A stretch of 9,432 nt of DNA from Melioribacteraceae bacterium (GCA_026987055.1 JALSNL010000362.1:1-9432); one strand, 5' to 3'. Numbered from the stretch's first letter, positions 1 to 8,003 are shown. Made by a program: numbers and translations. Notes: a model not told the origin generated them from the letters alone.

Positions 1-1442
1 GGTTGATCTGTTACTTCTCCGCGTGGAGCTGCTTCGGCTTCTTCTTCCGGTTCAAACGAACCTTGTTTTGCGGTTTTAATTAAATTATAAACCATTACCA
101 ATAAACCTATATAATAGATTGATCCACCAATAGATCTCATTATATACATAGGAACAATTTGTAGTACGGTTTCTAAAAAGTTAGGATATTTTAATAAACC
201 TAACGGTGTAAACTCTTTCCACATTAAAGATTGTGCAATACCAGACCACCACATTGGAATAACCCACATTACTATACCTAATGTTCCAATCCAAAAATGT
301 GCGTTAGCTAATTTTTTTGAGTATAACTCAGTTTTCCATAATTTAGGAACTAACCAATATAACATTCCAAATGTCATAAATCCGTTCCAGCCTAATGTAC
401 CAACATGCACATGAGCAGGAATCCAGTCAGTAAAATGTGCTAAGGCATTAACATTTTTTAATGATAACATCGGACCTTCGAAAGTTGACATACCGTAAGC
501 GGTTACACCAACAACAAAGAATTTAAGAACAGGATTATCTCTGACTCTATCCCAAGCACCTCTTAAAGTAAGTAAACCATTGAGCATACCGCCCCAAGAA
601 GGCATCCACAACATAACTGAGAAAACAACACCAAGAGATTGAGCCCAATTAGGAAGTGCCGAATATAACAAATGATGAGGTCCAGCCCAAATGTAAATAA
701 AAATTAAAGTCCAAAAGTGCAGTATGGAAAGTTTATAAGAAAAAATCGGTCTGTTTGCCGCCTTAGGTAAAAAATAGTACATTAAACCGAGGAACGGCGT
801 TGTTAAAAAGAAAGCAACCGCATTGTGCCCGTACCACCATTGAACCAAAGCATCTTGAATACCTGCATAGACAGGATAACTTTTCAAAAATGTTACCGGT
901 AATTCCATAGAGTTACCAATATGTAACACAGCTACGGTAACAAAGGTAGCTATATAAAACCAAGCTGCTACATAGATGTGTTTTTCTCTTCTCTTAATCA
1001 AAGTACCAATCATATTAATACCGAAAACAACCCAAACCACAGCAATCATAATATCAATCGGCCATTCAAGTTCAGCATATTCTTTTGAAGTAGTTATTCC
1101 TAAAGGAAGAGTTATAGCAGCAAAAACAATTATTAATTGCCAGCCCCAAAAGTTAATTCTACTGAGAGTGTCACTAAACATTCTTGCTTTAGTAATACGC
1201 TGTAACGAATAATATACAGCGGTAAAAATAGCATTACCAACAAATGCAAAAATTGCGGCATTGGTATGCAAAGGTCTTAAACGACCAAAAGTAGTAAATG
1301 GTAGTCCCAGGTTAAGTGCCGGCCAATAGAGGGCTATGGCAATCCACAATCCCACTAGAAGCGCAACAAGACCCCAAACAACCGTTGCTATAATAAACAT
1401 CTTAACAATCTGGTTGTCATATTTGAACTTCTCAACATTCAT
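1..1442 (-). CDS. ccoN: cbb3-type cytochrome c oxidase subunit I (CcoN), 3' end beyond the window; probably a CcoN-CcoO fusion
   Basis: Catalytic subunit of the high-affinity haem-copper oxidase that reduces O2 to water in the inner membrane. Reading from the ATG at 1442 gives 480 codons with no stop. The visible ligands are H59 (RPLHTN) and H346 for the low-spin haem b, H344 (AHVHVG) for haem b3, and H206 (WWYGHNAV), H256 and H257 (AGPHH) for CuB. Y250 in YIWAGPHH sits where the cross-linked active-site tyrosine of cbb3 oxidases lies. About twelve hydrophobic segments are spread over residues 15-455. An AAGGAG Shine-Dalgarno lies 9 nt before the ATG. Subunits of this type normally end near residue 475. 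Here the frame continues through an acidic, Ala-rich stretch (EPEEEAEAAPRGEVTDQ), which resembles the linker to a fused CcoO cytochrome c domain; that part is inference because the window ends. It is third in the ccoI-ccoS-ccoN operon, 52 bp after ccoS. Family assignment is very secure. Confidence 0.97.
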   Translation of the reverse strand, partial: MNVEKFKYDNQIVKMFIIATVVWGLVALLVGLWIAIALYWPALNLGLPFTTFGRLRPLHTNAAIFAFVGNAIFTAVYYSLQRITKARMFSDTLSRINFWGWQLIIVFAAITLPLGITTSKEYAELEWPIDIMIAVVWVVFGINMIGTLIKRREKHIYVAAWFYIATFVTVAVLHIGNSMELPVTFLKSYPVYAGIQDALVQWWYGHNAVAFFLTTPFLGLMYYFLPKAANRPIFSYKLSILHFWTLIFIYIWAGPHHLLYSALPNWAQSLGVVFSVMLWMPSWGGMLNGLLTLRGAWDRVRDNPVLKFFVVGVTAYGMSTFEGPMLSLKNVNALAHFTDWIPAHVHVGTLGWNGFMTFGMLYWLVPKLWKTELYSKKLANAHFWIGTLGIVMWVIPMWWSGIAQSLMWKEFTPLGLLKYPNFLETVLQIVPMYIMRSIGGSIYYIGLLVMVYNLIKTAKQGSFEPEEEAEAAPRGEVTDQ

Positions 1443-1494
1443 AGACAAATGCTCCTTATTTAGTTAATAATATATTGTATATGTGAAATGGATG

Positions 1495-1680
1495 TTATGC
1501 ATCATTACCACTTTTGGTTTTTTCATCTTTTTTCTTAGTAACTTCATTATCAAATAAAATTCTTACTGATGGTGTATAATTATCTTTATATTGACCGGTT
1601 TTAACCGACCAAAAATATGCCGCTAAAAACATAAGAGCTACAAAGGTACTAAATCCTATTAAAACAAAAATTACAGACAT
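1495..1680 (-). CDS. ccoS: cbb3-type cytochrome oxidase assembly protein CcoS
   Basis: Small membrane protein required for maturation of cbb3 oxidase; in studied bacteria its loss yields an oxidase lacking haem b and copper cofactors. The 61-residue product has one N-terminal transmembrane helix (about residues 4-26, MSVIFVLIGFSTFVALMFLA). It is followed by the aromatic, Gly/Tyr-containing segment typical of the family (YFWSVKTGQYKD) and a short charged Lys-rich tail. Length is normal for CcoS. The ATG directly follows the ccoI TAA with no intervening base, so the two are almost certainly translationally coupled. An AGAAGGGG Shine-Dalgarno lies inside the end of ccoI about 10 nt before the start. 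Position between ccoI and ccoN supports the call, since the sequence alone is short. Confidence 0.93.
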   Translation of the reverse strand: MSVIFVLIGFSTFVALMFLAAYFWSVKTGQYKDNYTPSVRILFDNEVTKKKDEKTKSGNDA

Positions 1681-4098
1681 TTACAATAATCCCCTTCTTT
1701 TAGCAATTAAATTAGTTGTTAATGTTGTAAAAATAACAACTGAAATTGAACTCAACGGCATTAATATTGCTGAAATTACCGGGGAAAGTATTCCTTGAAC
1801 TGCAAAACTAAGCCCAACAATATTATACACAAATGAAATAATAAAACTTACGATAACAATATTTTTACTTGTCTTGGAAAATTTGATAAATGTATTAAGC
1901 TTACCAAAAGACTTAGCATCCAAAATACCATCACAAGCAGGAGAAAAATTATTTATATTTTCCGCTATTGAAATACCAACATCGCTGGTTTTTAAAGCAC
2001 CGGCATCGTTTAAACCGTCTCCTATCATTAAAACTTTTTCGCCGTTCTTTTTTAATTTTTCTATATATGAAAGTTTTTTGTAAGGTGTTTGTTTAAACAG
2101 CATTTTAGTGTTTGCAGGAAAAACTTCTAACAACCTTTTCCTTTCACTATCATTATCTCCGGAAAGTATAGACAAGCGGTAATAATTTTTTAAATAAGAA
2201 ATAACTTGTTTTAATTTTTTTCTATAAGAGTTACTTACGGAAAAAATTCCTTTGAATTCATTATTTATAGATAAATAAACCTTTGTTGATAAATTAGATT
2301 TGTTATTGTCTTGATTTTCCGTTACAAATAAGCGGGAACCTATCTGCACTTTATTTCCATCTATTTCCGCATAAATTCCTTCACCGGGAATTTCTTTATA
2401 ATTATTAACTTCTAAAAACACACTTTCATTAAATAAGTCGGAAATATTTTTACTTAACGGGTGAGATGAATTTCTGACTAATGACTTCACCAATTGTTTT
2501 TCATAATTAGATAAATTTTTACCATCGTATTTAATTTCAGCATTTCCGGTTTCCGTAATTGTACCGGTTTTATCAAAAACAATTGATGTAATTTCCGCTA
2601 ATTTTTCTATAACATGTGTACTTTTAATATATAAATTATTTTTACCAAAAATTCTTAAAGTACTGCCTAAAGTAAAAGGAGTTGACAAAGCCAAAGCACA
2701 TGGACAAGCAATTATTAATACGGAAGTAAAAGCATTAAACGCCAGTGCCGTGCTTTGAGGCAACCAAAATAAACCGGCTACAGCTGCAATAGAAATTATA
2801 ATAAATGTAAAATACTTGCTTACAACATTCACAAAAGCATCTATTTTGCTTTCATCATCCTTATCAAAAGCTTTATTGTTCCACAACTGTGTTAAATAAC
2901 TTTGTGAAACATCTTTAATGGTTTCTACTTCAATTGCACCTCCGGTTTGTCTTCCTCCGGCGTAAATCATATCTCCGTTTACTTTTTCTACAGGATTCGA
3001 TTCTCCTGTAACAAAACTATAATCAATATAAGCTTTACCATTTATAAGAATTGCATCTGCCGGAATAAGTTCACCGTTTTTAATAATGATTCTTTCACCA
3101 ACTTTTAATTTTTCAACCGGCTTGGTTGTTTCTATTTTATTTTTGATAATTGTAACGGCAATTGGGAAATATGATTTATAGTTTCTTTCAAAATTTAACG
3201 AAGCATAGGTTTTATTTTGGAACATTTTACCTACAATTAAAAAGAAAACCAATGCAGTCATAGAATCCAAATAACCATGTCCGATACCGGAAAATATTTC
3301 ATACAAACTGCGTAAGAATAAAACTAATATACCTAAGGAAATCGGGACATCTACATTAACAATTTTCTTTTTTAATCCTTTATAAGCGGAAATAAAATAA
3401 TCATTGGCACTATAAAGAATTACCGGCAAAGCAAAAAGAACATTAAGATATTTAAATACCGGTCTAATTCCATCAAGCGGAATATCTACCGTTGCGAGAT
3501 ATTCAGGAAAACTAAACATCATAATGTTGCCTGCAGCAAAACCGGCTACACCAATCTTATACCATAACTTCTTATTTAGTATTTCCGATTTTTCTAATTC
3601 TTTTTCAGCTAAATTTAAATCGGGTTCGTATCCAATTGAGTCTAACAAAAGAACTACTTTTTTTAGAGATGTTTTTTCTTCATCATATTTTATGGAAACG
3701 GTTTTTTTAAGGAAATCGGCTTCGGAATGAATAATCCCTTCATCCATTTTATAAAGATTTTCCAAAATCCATATACAAGAACTGCAATGTGTTTGAGGTA
3801 TGCTGAAAGTTACGGTGGTAATTTTTCCGTCGGTAAAATCGATTAGTTTTTCTTTTAGCTCAGCGTCGTCAAGGAAATCAAAATTTTTCTTTATATCACC
3901 TTTTTGATTTACTCCCGGATTACTATCTATATTATAGTAGTTACATAAATCATTGGCTTCAAGAAGTTCATAAACTGTTTTACAGCCGTTGCAGCAGAAA
4001 AGTTTATCCCCAATTCTAATTTTATCATCCGGACACTCTTCGCCACAATGGTAGCAAATCAAATCTTGCGATACTATTTTGTATTCTTCTACTAACAA
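1681..4098 (-). CDS. ccoI: Copper-translocating P1B-type ATPase for cbb3 oxidase assembly (CcoI/FixI)
   Basis: Inner-membrane pump that exports Cu+ for the CuB site of cbb3 oxidase. The 805 residues show, in order: a Cys-rich N-terminal metal-binding domain (C15, C18, C35, C36, C39); an HMA-like domain with CSSC at 105-108; transmembrane helices from about 180; the actuator-domain TGES at 364-367; the metal-path CPC at 465-467; the phosphorylation motif DKTGT at 509-513; the HP dipeptide of the nucleotide domain at 546-547; and GDGLND at 693-698. YN (758-759) and MPLSS (780-784) in the last two helices match Cu+-type P1B pumps. The double N-terminal metal-binding region is typical of CcoI rather than housekeeping CopA. 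No ATG precedes these domains: the frame is open back to a TAA at 4216-4218, and the first ATG codon is M118. A non-ATG start is therefore required. TTG at 4098 is the likeliest, with TTG at 4062 as the alternative. Family very secure, exact start less so. Confidence 0.96.
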   Translation of the reverse strand: MLVEEYKIVSQDLICYHCGEECPDDKIRIGDKLFCCNGCKTVYELLEANDLCNYYNIDSNPGVNQKGDIKKNFDFLDDAELKEKLIDFTDGKITTVTFSIPQTHCSSCIWILENLYKMDEGIIHSEADFLKKTVSIKYDEEKTSLKKVVLLLDSIGYEPDLNLAEKELEKSEILNKKLWYKIGVAGFAAGNIMMFSFPEYLATVDIPLDGIRPVFKYLNVLFALPVILYSANDYFISAYKGLKKKIVNVDVPISLGILVLFLRSLYEIFSGIGHGYLDSMTALVFFLIVGKMFQNKTYASLNFERNYKSYFPIAVTIIKNKIETTKPVEKLKVGERIIIKNGELIPADAILINGKAYIDYSFVTGESNPVEKVNGDMIYAGGRQTGGAIEVETIKDVSQSYLTQLWNNKAFDKDDESKIDAFVNVVSKYFTFIIISIAAVAGLFWLPQSTALAFNAFTSVLIIACPCALALSTPFTLGSTLRIFGKNNLYIKSTHVIEKLAEITSIVFDKTGTITETGNAEIKYDGKNLSNYEKQLVKSLVRNSSHPLSKNISDLFNESVFLEVNNYKEIPGEGIYAEIDGNKVQIGSRLFVTENQDNNKSNLSTKVYLSINNEFKGIFSVSNSYRKKLKQVISYLKNYYRLSILSGDNDSERKRLLEVFPANTKMLFKQTPYKKLSYIEKLKKNGEKVLMIGDGLNDAGALKTSDVGISIAENINNFSPACDGILDAKSFGKLNTFIKFSKTSKNIVIVSFIISFVYNIVGLSFAVQGILSPVISAILMPLSSISVVIFTTLTTNLIAKRRGLL

Positions 4099-4334
4099 AT
4101 TACCACAAATTATATATTTAAATAATGTTTTTGCTTTGCTAAACCGGTATTCCGAACTAAATTGTACTATGTAAGCACTTTTTACATAAACGTGATAATA
4201 AATATAAAAATAATCTTACATAATATCCTAATTAAAAAAATAAAATAAATTTTCAATATCACTTTTTCCTTTTTGAAAAAAATGTATATTTCTTCGTAGT
4301 AAATAAATAAATTTTTCAAATAATACTTAATGTA
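4099..4334. other. Divergent intergenic region between ccoI and the Na+/Pi transporter gene
   Basis: This 236-bp, very AT-rich region must hold the promoters for the leftward cbb3 operon and the rightward phosphate unit. A dyad and a matching direct repeat at 4168-4223 are listed separately. A TATAAT hexamer on the minus strand at 4114-4109 is only about 10 bp from the TTG start of ccoI, so it would give a nearly leaderless transcript if used; no good -35 partner is seen. No TTGAT-N4-ATCAA FNR-type box and no clear Bacteroidota TAnnTTTG promoter with a properly spaced -33 element was found. No small ORF of merit was seen. Confidence 0.7.
4168..4223. promoter_or_regulatory. Candidate operator: TATGTAA-N7-TTACATA dyad plus a second TTACATAA
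   Basis: An inverted repeat has arms TATGTAA (4168-4174) and TTACATA (4182-4188) around a 7-bp spacer. The right arm extends to TTACATAA, and an identical TTACATAA recurs at 4216-4223, 34 bp downstream, close to three helical turns. The sites lie 70-125 bp upstream of ccoI, on the side from which the cbb3 operon is read, and 110-165 bp upstream of the transporter gene. The geometry suits a dimeric transcription factor, but which factor is unknown, and AT-rich DNA produces such matches by chance. Confidence 0.3.
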
Positions 4335-5471
4335 ATGTCAGAAGAAATAAAGAAGTTTACTAACTCTCCCGTGTTTGCAATTCTTAAATTAATTTTTTTC
4401 CTTTATCTTTTTTTCCTTAGTTTGGAATTGATGGGTGCGGGAATGAAAATGTTTGGGAAAGAATTTTCCAAAGCTTTAATTGAAACAACAACAAACCCTT
4501 TTATAGGTTTATTTATTGGAATTTTGGCAACTTCCATTATTCAAAGTTCATCTTCAACAACTTCAATGGTTGTTGCAATGGTTGCAGGCGGAGCATTTGG
4601 AGCAGATTCAGCCAGGGCAATAGAGTTGGCTATTCCAATTATTATGGGAGCTAATATTGGAACTTCTATTACCAATACAATTGCTTCTTTACCTCAAATA
4701 AAAAGAAGTAACGAATTCAAAAGAGCATTTGCTGCTGCCACTGTTCACGATTTTTTTAATTTTTTGAGTGTTATGGTTTTATTCCCTCTGCAATTAGCAA
4801 CAAATTTTTTAGGTATTGCAGCATCTGAATTAGGAAGTATTTTCCAAGGTGTGGGCGGATTAAAATTTTTGAGTCCTGTAAAAGCAATTACCAAACCGGT
4901 TGGGAAACTAATTGAAAAAGAATTGGGAATTTATTTTAGTGATACACATGTAATTGCTTGGATTATGGTTGTTGTTGCACTAATATTTTTATTTGTTGCG
5001 TTAAAATTTATGGTGGATGTGTTAAAATCTATGGTAATTGAAAAAGCCAAAGCTTGGTTTGATAAATTTCTTTTCAAAAATTCAATTCGTGCACTTGCTG
5101 TTGGAACTTTATTGACCGTGTTAGTACAAAGCAGTTCCATAACAACTTCGCTGGTAGTTCCTATAGCAGGAGCCGGTCTTTTAACCTTAAGACAAATTTT
5201 TCCATATACACTTGGAGCAAATATAGGAACAACAGTTACCGCTATTTTAGCTTCGTTAGTTACAGGCAATATTACTGCCGTAACAGTTGCTTTTTCTCAT
5301 TTATTATTTAATATTTTTGGAATTATTTTCTGGTGGCCGTTTAGAAAAGTGCCTCTTACAATTGCCGAGTTATTTGCAGAATATTCTACAAAGAATAAAT
5401 TTATTCCGGTTATTTATATAATAGTAATGTTTTTTATTATTCCCATATCTTTTGTATTTTTATTTAGTTAG
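4335..5471 (+). CDS. Na+/phosphate cotransporter, NptA/SLC34-like family
   Basis: Membrane symporter that takes up inorganic phosphate with sodium. The 378 residues contain the two inverted repeats that define the family (Na/Pi-cotransporter domain). The first repeat has QSSSSTTS at 70-77 and GANIGTS at 105-111; the second has QSSSITTS at 265-272 and GANIGTT at 294-300. The QSSS motifs form the substrate and Na+ site in this family. The repeats also share HDFFNF (138-143) and SHLLFNIFG (321-329). Roughly eight to ten hydrophobic segments are seen, with a long helix at 205-230 between the repeats. The chosen ATG is preceded by an overlapping out-of-frame ATG-TAA at 4330 and has no clear Shine-Dalgarno. 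Many bacterial relatives, such as YjbB-type proteins, carry a C-terminal PhoU domain. Here the protein stops after the second repeat and the PhoU domain is the next gene, 15 bp downstream. Direction of net transport cannot be read from sequence. Confidence 0.94.
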   Translation: MSEEIKKFTNSPVFAILKLIFFLYLFFLSLELMGAGMKMFGKEFSKALIETTTNPFIGLFIGILATSIIQSSSSTTSMVVAMVAGGAFGADSARAIELAIPIIMGANIGTSITNTIASLPQIKRSNEFKRAFAAATVHDFFNFLSVMVLFPLQLATNFLGIAASELGSIFQGVGGLKFLSPVKAITKPVGKLIEKELGIYFSDTHVIAWIMVVVALIFLFVALKFMVDVLKSMVIEKAKAWFDKFLFKNSIRALAVGTLLTVLVQSSSITTSLVVPIAGAGLLTLRQIFPYTLGANIGTTVTAILASLVTGNITAVTVAFSHLLFNIFGIIFWWPFRKVPLTIAELFAEYSTKNKFIPVIYIIVMFFIIPISFVFLFS

Positions 5472-5486
5472 AAAAAGGGTAAAACT

Positions 5487-6164
5487 ATGTTTAAAGAATT
5501 AATTTCCGTTTTTACAAGTGATAGTCTTATTGATAGAGCATATAAACGCATATTTGAAATGTTAGATTTAACACATAAAATGTTTATAGAAGCTAAGGAC
5601 GTATTAAGAAAAACCGATAGTAATCAAATTAATTATGATATAAATGATCAGGATTTAGCTGTTAATAAATTTCAAAGGGAAGTACGCAAGGATATTTTTA
5701 ATCACTTGGTTATGTCGGGTACCGAAACTTTAGCTTCCGATCTTGTTATTGTTAGTATTGTAATTGATTTGGAACGTATTGGGGATATTACTAAAAATAT
5801 TGTTGAAATTGCTCAAAGTCATCCGGCAAAATTACATTCTAATTTATATGATGATAAAGTTGTTAAAATAGAAGAAGCCGTAGCAGAAAATTTTGACCAA
5901 ACCATTATAGCTTTCAAAAATTCCGATGAAGTTTTAGGAAGAAAAATAATGAAAGAATACAGATGGATAAGCAGAGTAAGTGATGAAATTTTGGAATCAC
6001 TTATGAAAGATGAAGATACGGAACTTAAAGCAAGCAGTGCGGTAGCTTTAGCTTTGTATATCAGACAATTAAAAAGGATTAATTCCCACCTTAAAAATAT
6101 TACTTCAAGCGTTGTTAATCCTTTTCACAGAATTGGATACAGCCCGAAGAAAAAGAAAAAATAG
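5487..6164 (+). CDS. PhoU-domain protein, partner of the upstream Na+/phosphate cotransporter
   Basis: Cytosolic all-helical protein of 225 residues, close to the usual PhoU length of two three-helix bundles. The first bundle carries the metal-binding type motif DLERIGD at 94-100 within a DLERIGDITKNIVEIA helix. The equivalent helix of the second bundle, LKRINSHLKNI (195-205), has Gln/Lys/Asn/Ser at positions that are usually acidic, so one metal site may be weakened. No membrane segment is seen; the protein ends in a Lys-rich tail (SPKKKKK). The start is supported by AAAAAGGG 7 nt before the ATG and by the 15-bp spacing from the transporter gene. Its nearest functional parallel is the C-terminal PhoU domain of fused Na/Pi cotransporters, so it more likely gates or signals for that transporter than for a PstSCAB-PhoR system, none of which is in the window. 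The gene ends 1 bp before a hairpin. Confidence 0.9.
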   Translation: MFKELISVFTSDSLIDRAYKRIFEMLDLTHKMFIEAKDVLRKTDSNQINYDINDQDLAVNKFQREVRKDIFNHLVMSGTETLASDLVIVSIVIDLERIGDITKNIVEIAQSHPAKLHSNLYDDKVVKIEEAVAENFDQTIIAFKNSDEVLGRKIMKEYRWISRVSDEILESLMKDEDTELKASSAVALALYIRQLKRINSHLKNITSSVVNPFHRIGYSPKKKKK

Positions 6165-6165
6165 C

Positions 6166-6196
6166 ATTTTGCCACAAACTTACTTTGTGGCAAAAT
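6166..6196. terminator. Bidirectional hairpin between convergent phoU-like and helicase genes
   Basis: A perfect 13-bp inverted repeat has arms ATTTTGCCACAAA (6166-6178) and TTTGTGGCAAAAT (6184-6196) with a 5-nt loop CTTAC. It starts 1 bp after the PhoU-like stop codon and ends 8 bp before the helicase stop codon, so it fills nearly the whole 40-bp convergent gap. The outer stem supplies an A/T tract on both strands, but there is no long run of T immediately after the stem in either direction. On the minus strand a TTTTTT run follows about 7 nt later. Placement and symmetry make a shared transcript 3' end the best reading. Confidence 0.85.
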
Positions 6197-6204
6197 ATCA
6201 TAAA

Positions 6205-7923
6205 TTATTTACGTCTTCTTCTGCGTGGTTTTGCTCTATCAAAGTCTTTTTGTGCCGGACGTCTGTTTTTTCTAAAGGACTTTTTGTTACTACGCTTTTC
6301 TTTATTATCGTTTGTTCTGGCCGAAGCAATTTCCAAAACAATTTTTCTGTTCTTCATTTTCTTATTTTTAAAACCATCCAGCAATTCGTCAGCATACTCG
6401 GAATCAGCTTCAAAAAAAGAAAAATTCTGCATAATATCTATTACACCAATATTAATATCTTTAATGCCTGAATAATCTTTAATCATTCCTATTACCATTA
6501 CCGGTGTAAGATTATCGGTTTTACCTAAATTTAAGAAGAAACGCGTAAAACCTTCTTGAGAATTTCTGCCTCTTTTTGATCTTTTTCCCTCTTCCGGTTT
6601 ATTCAGATCCGAAGTATTTTTATAGTAATCTAAAAATCTGTTAAATTCTACCGAAACAAATTTTTTAATTAACTCTTCTCTATCCAGCCATTCAAGTTTT
6701 TTCATTATTTCCGGAAGAAACGAATCTATTTGAGAATGATCTACTTCTACTTTTTCCATTCTATCTATTAGATGAAAAAGTTGTTTCTCACACACTTCTT
6801 TTCCTAAAGGAACATTTTTAATTTCAAACTTTTTACCAAGTTGTTTTTCAATTTGTCGTAATTTGTTTTTTTCACGCAAATTTGCAATTACAATTGAAGT
6901 ACCAAACTTCCCTGCTCTTCCGGTTCTTCCGCTTCTGTGGGTGTATATCTCAAGTTCATCAGGTAAATTATAGTTTATTATATGAGTTAAATCACTAACA
7001 TCCAAACCACGTGCAGCCACATCTGTAGCAACTAAAAGTTTTAAATGTTTTATTCTAAATTTATTCATCACCGCATCACGTTGTGCTTGCGATAAATCAC
7101 CGTGAAGAGCATCTGCATTATAACCATCTTTCATTAACTTATCTGCAACTTCTTGAGTTTCTCTTCTGGTTCTGCAAAATACTATTCCGTAAATATTCGG
7201 ATGAAAATCAACAATACGTTTCAGAGCCAAATACCTGTCACGTGCTTGTACAAAATATGATTCGTGATTTACATTTTGCGCACCTGTGTTTTTCTTTCCT
7301 GCCGTAATTTCTACAGGTGTTTTCATAAAACGTTTTGTCATTGCAAAAACTTCTTTCGGCATTGTAGCTGAAAATAGCAAAGTACTTCTATCTGAAGGTG
7401 TTTCGTCTATTATAGCATCCAGTTCATCTCTAAATCCCATATTAAGCATTTCATCAGCTTCATCTAAAACAACAACGTCAACATCGGAAAGATTTATTTT
7501 TCTTCTATTGATTAAATCAACCAATCTGCCAGGTGTGGCAGATACAATTTGTGCACCTTTTTTTAAATCTTTAATTTGTTTTTCGATACTTGAACCGCCA
7601 AATACCGCCGTTATTTTAATTTCCGGTTTATACTTACCTAACATCCTAAGATCATCGGCTATTTGTAAACACAATTCACGCGTAGGACTTAACACTAAAT
7701 ATTGTACCTTTTTTGAAGCAGGATTACTCTTTTGCAGCAAGGGAATTCCGAAAGCTGCCGTTTTACCCGTACCTGTTTGCGCTAATGCAATAATATCTTT
7801 GCTGTCTTTTTCCAAAAGCACAGGAATTGTTTTTTCTTGGATTGGTGTTGGTGTTGTAAATCCTAAATCATCTACAGCATCTAATATTTTTTTTTCAACA
7901 CCCATTTCTTTAAAATCGATCAT
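6205..7923 (-). CDS. deaD: DEAD-box ATP-dependent RNA helicase with DbpA-type RNA-binding domain (DeaD/CsdA-like)
   Basis: ATP-driven RNA-unwinding enzyme; relatives act in large ribosomal subunit assembly, mRNA decay and cold adaptation. The 572 residues show the full helicase set: Q motif (F22 to Q29), motif I AQTGTGKT (48-55), Ia PTREL (80-84), Ib TPGR (130-133), II DEAD (154-157), III SAT (185-187), IV around 247-252, V ATDVAARGLD (299-308) and VI HRSGRTGR (329-336). After a helical region comes a compact domain at about 459-535 (GFTRFFLNLGK ... FSFFEAD) that fits the DbpA-like RNA-binding fold. A basic tail then ends in RAKPRRRRRK. This layout matches DeaD/CsdA more than RhlE or SrmB. 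The start has AAGGAAA about 5 nt before the ATG. It is a single-gene unit converging on the phosphate pair and divergent from typA. The symbol reflects domain architecture, and orthology to a specific E. coli helicase is not proven. Confidence 0.95.
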   Translation of the reverse strand: MIDFKEMGVEKKILDAVDDLGFTTPTPIQEKTIPVLLEKDSKDIIALAQTGTGKTAAFGIPLLQKSNPASKKVQYLVLSPTRELCLQIADDLRMLGKYKPEIKITAVFGGSSIEKQIKDLKKGAQIVSATPGRLVDLINRRKINLSDVDVVVLDEADEMLNMGFRDELDAIIDETPSDRSTLLFSATMPKEVFAMTKRFMKTPVEITAGKKNTGAQNVNHESYFVQARDRYLALKRIVDFHPNIYGIVFCRTRRETQEVADKLMKDGYNADALHGDLSQAQRDAVMNKFRIKHLKLLVATDVAARGLDVSDLTHIINYNLPDELEIYTHRSGRTGRAGKFGTSIVIANLREKNKLRQIEKQLGKKFEIKNVPLGKEVCEKQLFHLIDRMEKVEVDHSQIDSFLPEIMKKLEWLDREELIKKFVSVEFNRFLDYYKNTSDLNKPEEGKRSKRGRNSQEGFTRFFLNLGKTDNLTPVMVIGMIKDYSGIKDINIGVIDIMQNFSFFEADSEYADELLDGFKNKKMKNRKIVLEIASARTNDNKEKRSNKKSFRKNRRPAQKDFDRAKPRRRRRK

Positions 7924-8003
7924 AAATTTCCTTAAATTATAAATATTTTTTACTTCATTACACGTTATTATAAATCAAAATCTTTCATTAAAAAAAGATT
8001 ACC

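Noticed and set aside
976..1212. Plus-strand open frame of 78 codons
   Set aside because: It lies antisense to ccoN, whose haem and copper ligands are all intact; no ribosome site or family resemblance.
4285..4292. TATATTTC as a near match to the Bacteroidota TAnnTTTG promoter element
   Set aside because: The only TTTG upstream is 9 bp away, far less than the roughly 19 bp needed, and the last base is wrong.
4272..4320. TTTGAAAAA ... TTTTTCAAA inverted repeat upstream of the transporter gene
   Set aside because: Nine A/T-dominated base pairs with a 31-bp spacer are expected by chance in such AT-rich DNA.
4931..5269. Minus-strand open frame of 112 codons inside the transporter gene
   Set aside because: Antisense to the second QSSS repeat of a well-supported transporter; no sign of coding.
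6112..6475. Two overlapping plus-strand open frames spanning the phoU end, hairpin and helicase tail
   Set aside because: They cross a hairpin and are antisense to the basic tail of the helicase; the two frames overlap each other and resemble nothing.
7286..7942. Long plus-strand open frame of 218 codons opposite the helicase gene
   Set aside because: It is fully antisense to a helicase with every motif intact. Its translation is Ser/Ile/Leu-rich low-complexity sequence without a domain, as expected of the complement of an AT-rich gene.
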